Shown here piece after piece: positions 6,703-8,168 of a stretch of 8,168 nucleotides of DNA; position 1 is the stretch's first letter, and every line of letters starts with the position of its first letter. Made by a program: the position numbers and the translations under genes. Below the pieces are notes generated by a model. That model had not been told where the DNA came from and made no database searches. It saw only the letters and a program-made list of their open reading frames with translations. Source of the DNA: Verrucomicrobia bacterium UBA1211 (GTDB lineage: Bacteria > Verrucomicrobiota > Kiritimatiellia > RFP12 > UBA1067); assembly GCA_002309585.1 (NCBI GenBank), contig DBXN01000058.1, positions 1 through 8,168 on the forward strand, in the 5' to 3' direction.

Positions 6703-8168
6703 ATGAATGAGAAAGCAACAGAAAAACGCCGGATCGTGGTGATCGTCGGGCGTCCGAATGTCGGAAAATCGGCCGTTTTCAACCGGATCGCGGGAAAGCG
6801 GATCGCCATTGTCCACGATGAAAGCGGCGTGACGCGGGACCGGCTGATGCGTGAGGTCGAGTGGGACAACGAACGGTTCCAGTTGGTCGATACGGGCGGG
6901 ATCGCCATCCTTGACGCCAAAACCGAGAAGAATCCGATCGAGGCGGGCATCCGTGTCCAGGTCGATTCGGCGGTTTGCGACGCGGCGGTCGCCATCCTCG
7001 TGGTGGATGGCCAGCAGGGCATCCACCCGATGGACGAGGAGGTGGCCAACATCGTCCGCAAAGCGAACATCCCGTGCGTCGTGGCGGTGAACAAGTGCGA
7101 TCTGCCCGAACATGAGAAATTTGCGGAGGAGTTCGCGAGCCTCGGATTCCCCTACTACGCGGTGGCAGCCCAGCACGGACGCGGATTCGGCGAGTTGCTC
7201 GATGCGGTTATCCCGCACCTTCCCCCGCCGGTCAACGAGACGGTGAAGAAACCGTTGCGCGTGGCGGTCGTCGGGCGGCCCAACGCCGGTAAATCCTCCT
7301 ACATCAACCGACTGTTGAACGCGGAGCGGGTGATCGTCTCGGATGTCGCGGGAACCACCCGTGACTCGATCGATGTCCCGTTCACCATCGGCAAGGGCGA
7401 TCAGGCCCGCCACTACATCCTGGTTGACACGGCCGGCATGAGGAACCGCCACAAGGTCGACAGCGCAGTCGAGCGGTTCAGCCTTTTCCGGGCGGAAGAG
7501 AGCGTCAAGCAGGCGGACGTGGTCGTGCTGGTGATGTCCCCGGAGGTCGGCCCCACCGTACAGGACAAACACATCTGCGCCCTGATCACGAAGGAGCGGA
7601 AGGGATGTGTGATCCTGATGAACAAGTGGGATCTGGCGATGGAGCAGGAGATTTCCGCAGAAAAGGCTGATCCCGCGATCCGGCAGATGATGCCCTTCAT
7701 GAGCTACTGCCCGCTGTTGTTCATCTCCTCAAAGACAGGGCTGAACGTCCGGAAAAGCATTGACGCCATCGATACGGTGGCGGCCAACACGCGGACACTC
7801 CTGCCGACGGGCCTGCTCAACCGGACGCTGGTCGAGGCGACCCAGCGGGTTGTCGCGCCGGCGAAACTCGGCAAGCGCCTGAAGGTCTACTACGCGGTCC
7901 AGGTCTGCACCTCGCCGGTCACCATCCGGCTGTTTGTGAACGACGCCAAACTCGCCACGACCACCTACACCAACTTCATGATCCGTTCCCTCCGCGAACG
8001 GTTCGGCCTGGAGGGCGCCCCGATCGTCCTCTTCTACCGGACCCGTTCCAGGCCGGAGGCGGTCGAGGCGCGCCATGAGGCGTATGTCCAAGCCAAAATG
8101 TCGGAAAAACGGCCATCCAAGCGGAGCGGCGGGAAACCACCCAGAGGCAGGAAGCCCTCCGGCGGGAA
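6703..8168 (+). CDS. der: Ribosome assembly GTPase Der (EngA), partial at the right edge
   Basis: Der is the bacterial GTPase with two G domains in tandem and a C-terminal KH-like domain; it acts in maturation of the 50S ribosomal subunit in the cytoplasm. The first G domain has GRPNVGKS at 16-23, GVTRDR near 41, DTGG at 63-66 and NKCD at 130-133. The second has GRPNAGKSS at 191-199, GTTRDSID, DTAG at 242-245 and NKWD at 307-310. The KH-like domain runs from about 350 to 455 and includes KLGKRLKVYY, LFVND and APIVLFYRTR. A basic tail rich in K, R, G and P follows. The 488 codons seen already match a full-length Der, so the stop should lie just past the edge. ATG at 6703 was chosen because it precedes the first G domain by 15 codons. 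It has no Shine-Dalgarno site and stands 9 bases after the -10 box, which suggests leaderless translation. Valine-to-alanine in the second P-loop (A195) is harmless. Confidence 0.97.
   Translation, partial: MNEKATEKRRIVVIVGRPNVGKSAVFNRIAGKRIAIVHDESGVTRDRLMREVEWDNERFQLVDTGGIAILDAKTEKNPIEAGIRVQVDSAVCDAAVAILVVDGQQGIHPMDEEVANIVRKANIPCVVAVNKCDLPEHEKFAEEFASLGFPYYAVAAQHGRGFGELLDAVIPHLPPPVNETVKKPLRVAVVGRPNAGKSSYINRLLNAERVIVSDVAGTTRDSIDVPFTIGKGDQARHYILVDTAGMRNRHKVDSAVERFSLFRAEESVKQADVVVLVMSPEVGPTVQDKHICALITKERKGCVILMNKWDLAMEQEISAEKADPAIRQMMPFMSYCPLLFISSKTGLNVRKSIDAIDTVAANTRTLLPTGLLNRTLVEATQRVVAPAKLGKRLKVYYAVQVCTSPVTIRLFVNDAKLATTTYTNFMIRSLRERFGLEGAPIVLFYRTRSRPEAVEARHEAYVQAKMSEKRPSKRSGGKPPRGRKPSGG

Noticed and set aside
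6655..7572. Minus-strand open frame of 305 codons opposite der
   Set aside because: der is certain on the plus strand, with all G motifs present; the antisense frame is its shadow.

Overview
The window is GC-rich, densely coding bacterial DNA. It carries two gene units that diverge from a short intergenic region near position 900, then a repeat-rich spacer and the start of a housekeeping GTPase gene. No rRNA, tRNA, CRISPR array or transposase was seen. Three things together suggest a Gram-negative anaerobe or fermenter of the PVC group, for example Verrucomicrobiota or Kiritimatiellota: a membrane-linked, OadG-associated carboxyltransferase; a very large secreted protein with autotransporter-associated beta-strand repeats and a LamG-like domain; and a divergent glycoside-hydrolase-like secreted protein. 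That assignment is inferred from gene content, not from a marker tree.

Left, minus strand (1-827): a small oadG-like membrane subunit gene is followed 39 bases downstream by the first 187 codons of a biotin-dependent carboxyltransferase (oadA-like). The gene leaves the window at position 1. Together they look like the start of a Na+-pumping decarboxylase operon. The biotin carrier and the beta subunit would lie beyond the left edge.

Centre, plus strand (1031-6416): a 1289-residue exported beta-strand-repeat/LamG protein is followed almost without a gap by a 498-residue exported protein that resembles a much shortened GH106-type (alpha-L-rhamnosidase-like) hydrolase. The spacing suggests co-transcription. 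A plausible shared role is binding or processing of polysaccharide at the cell surface. A strong terminator-like hairpin lies inside the signal-peptide codons of the second gene.

Spacer (6417-6702): this non-coding stretch holds a GC hairpin, a long imperfect palindrome built from 8-bp units of the type CACAATNN and their complement, and an imperfect 25-bp direct repeat on both sides of the palindrome. It ends with a well-formed promoter so close to the next ATG that the mRNA would be almost leaderless.

Right, plus strand (6703 to the end): der (engA), the tandem-GTPase ribosome assembly factor, is nearly complete and runs off the right edge in a basic tail.

The most unusual item is the octamer palindrome between 6496 and 6606. 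No complete new system is evident. The best candidates for follow-up are this element, the leaderless der promoter and the shortened GH106-like protein.
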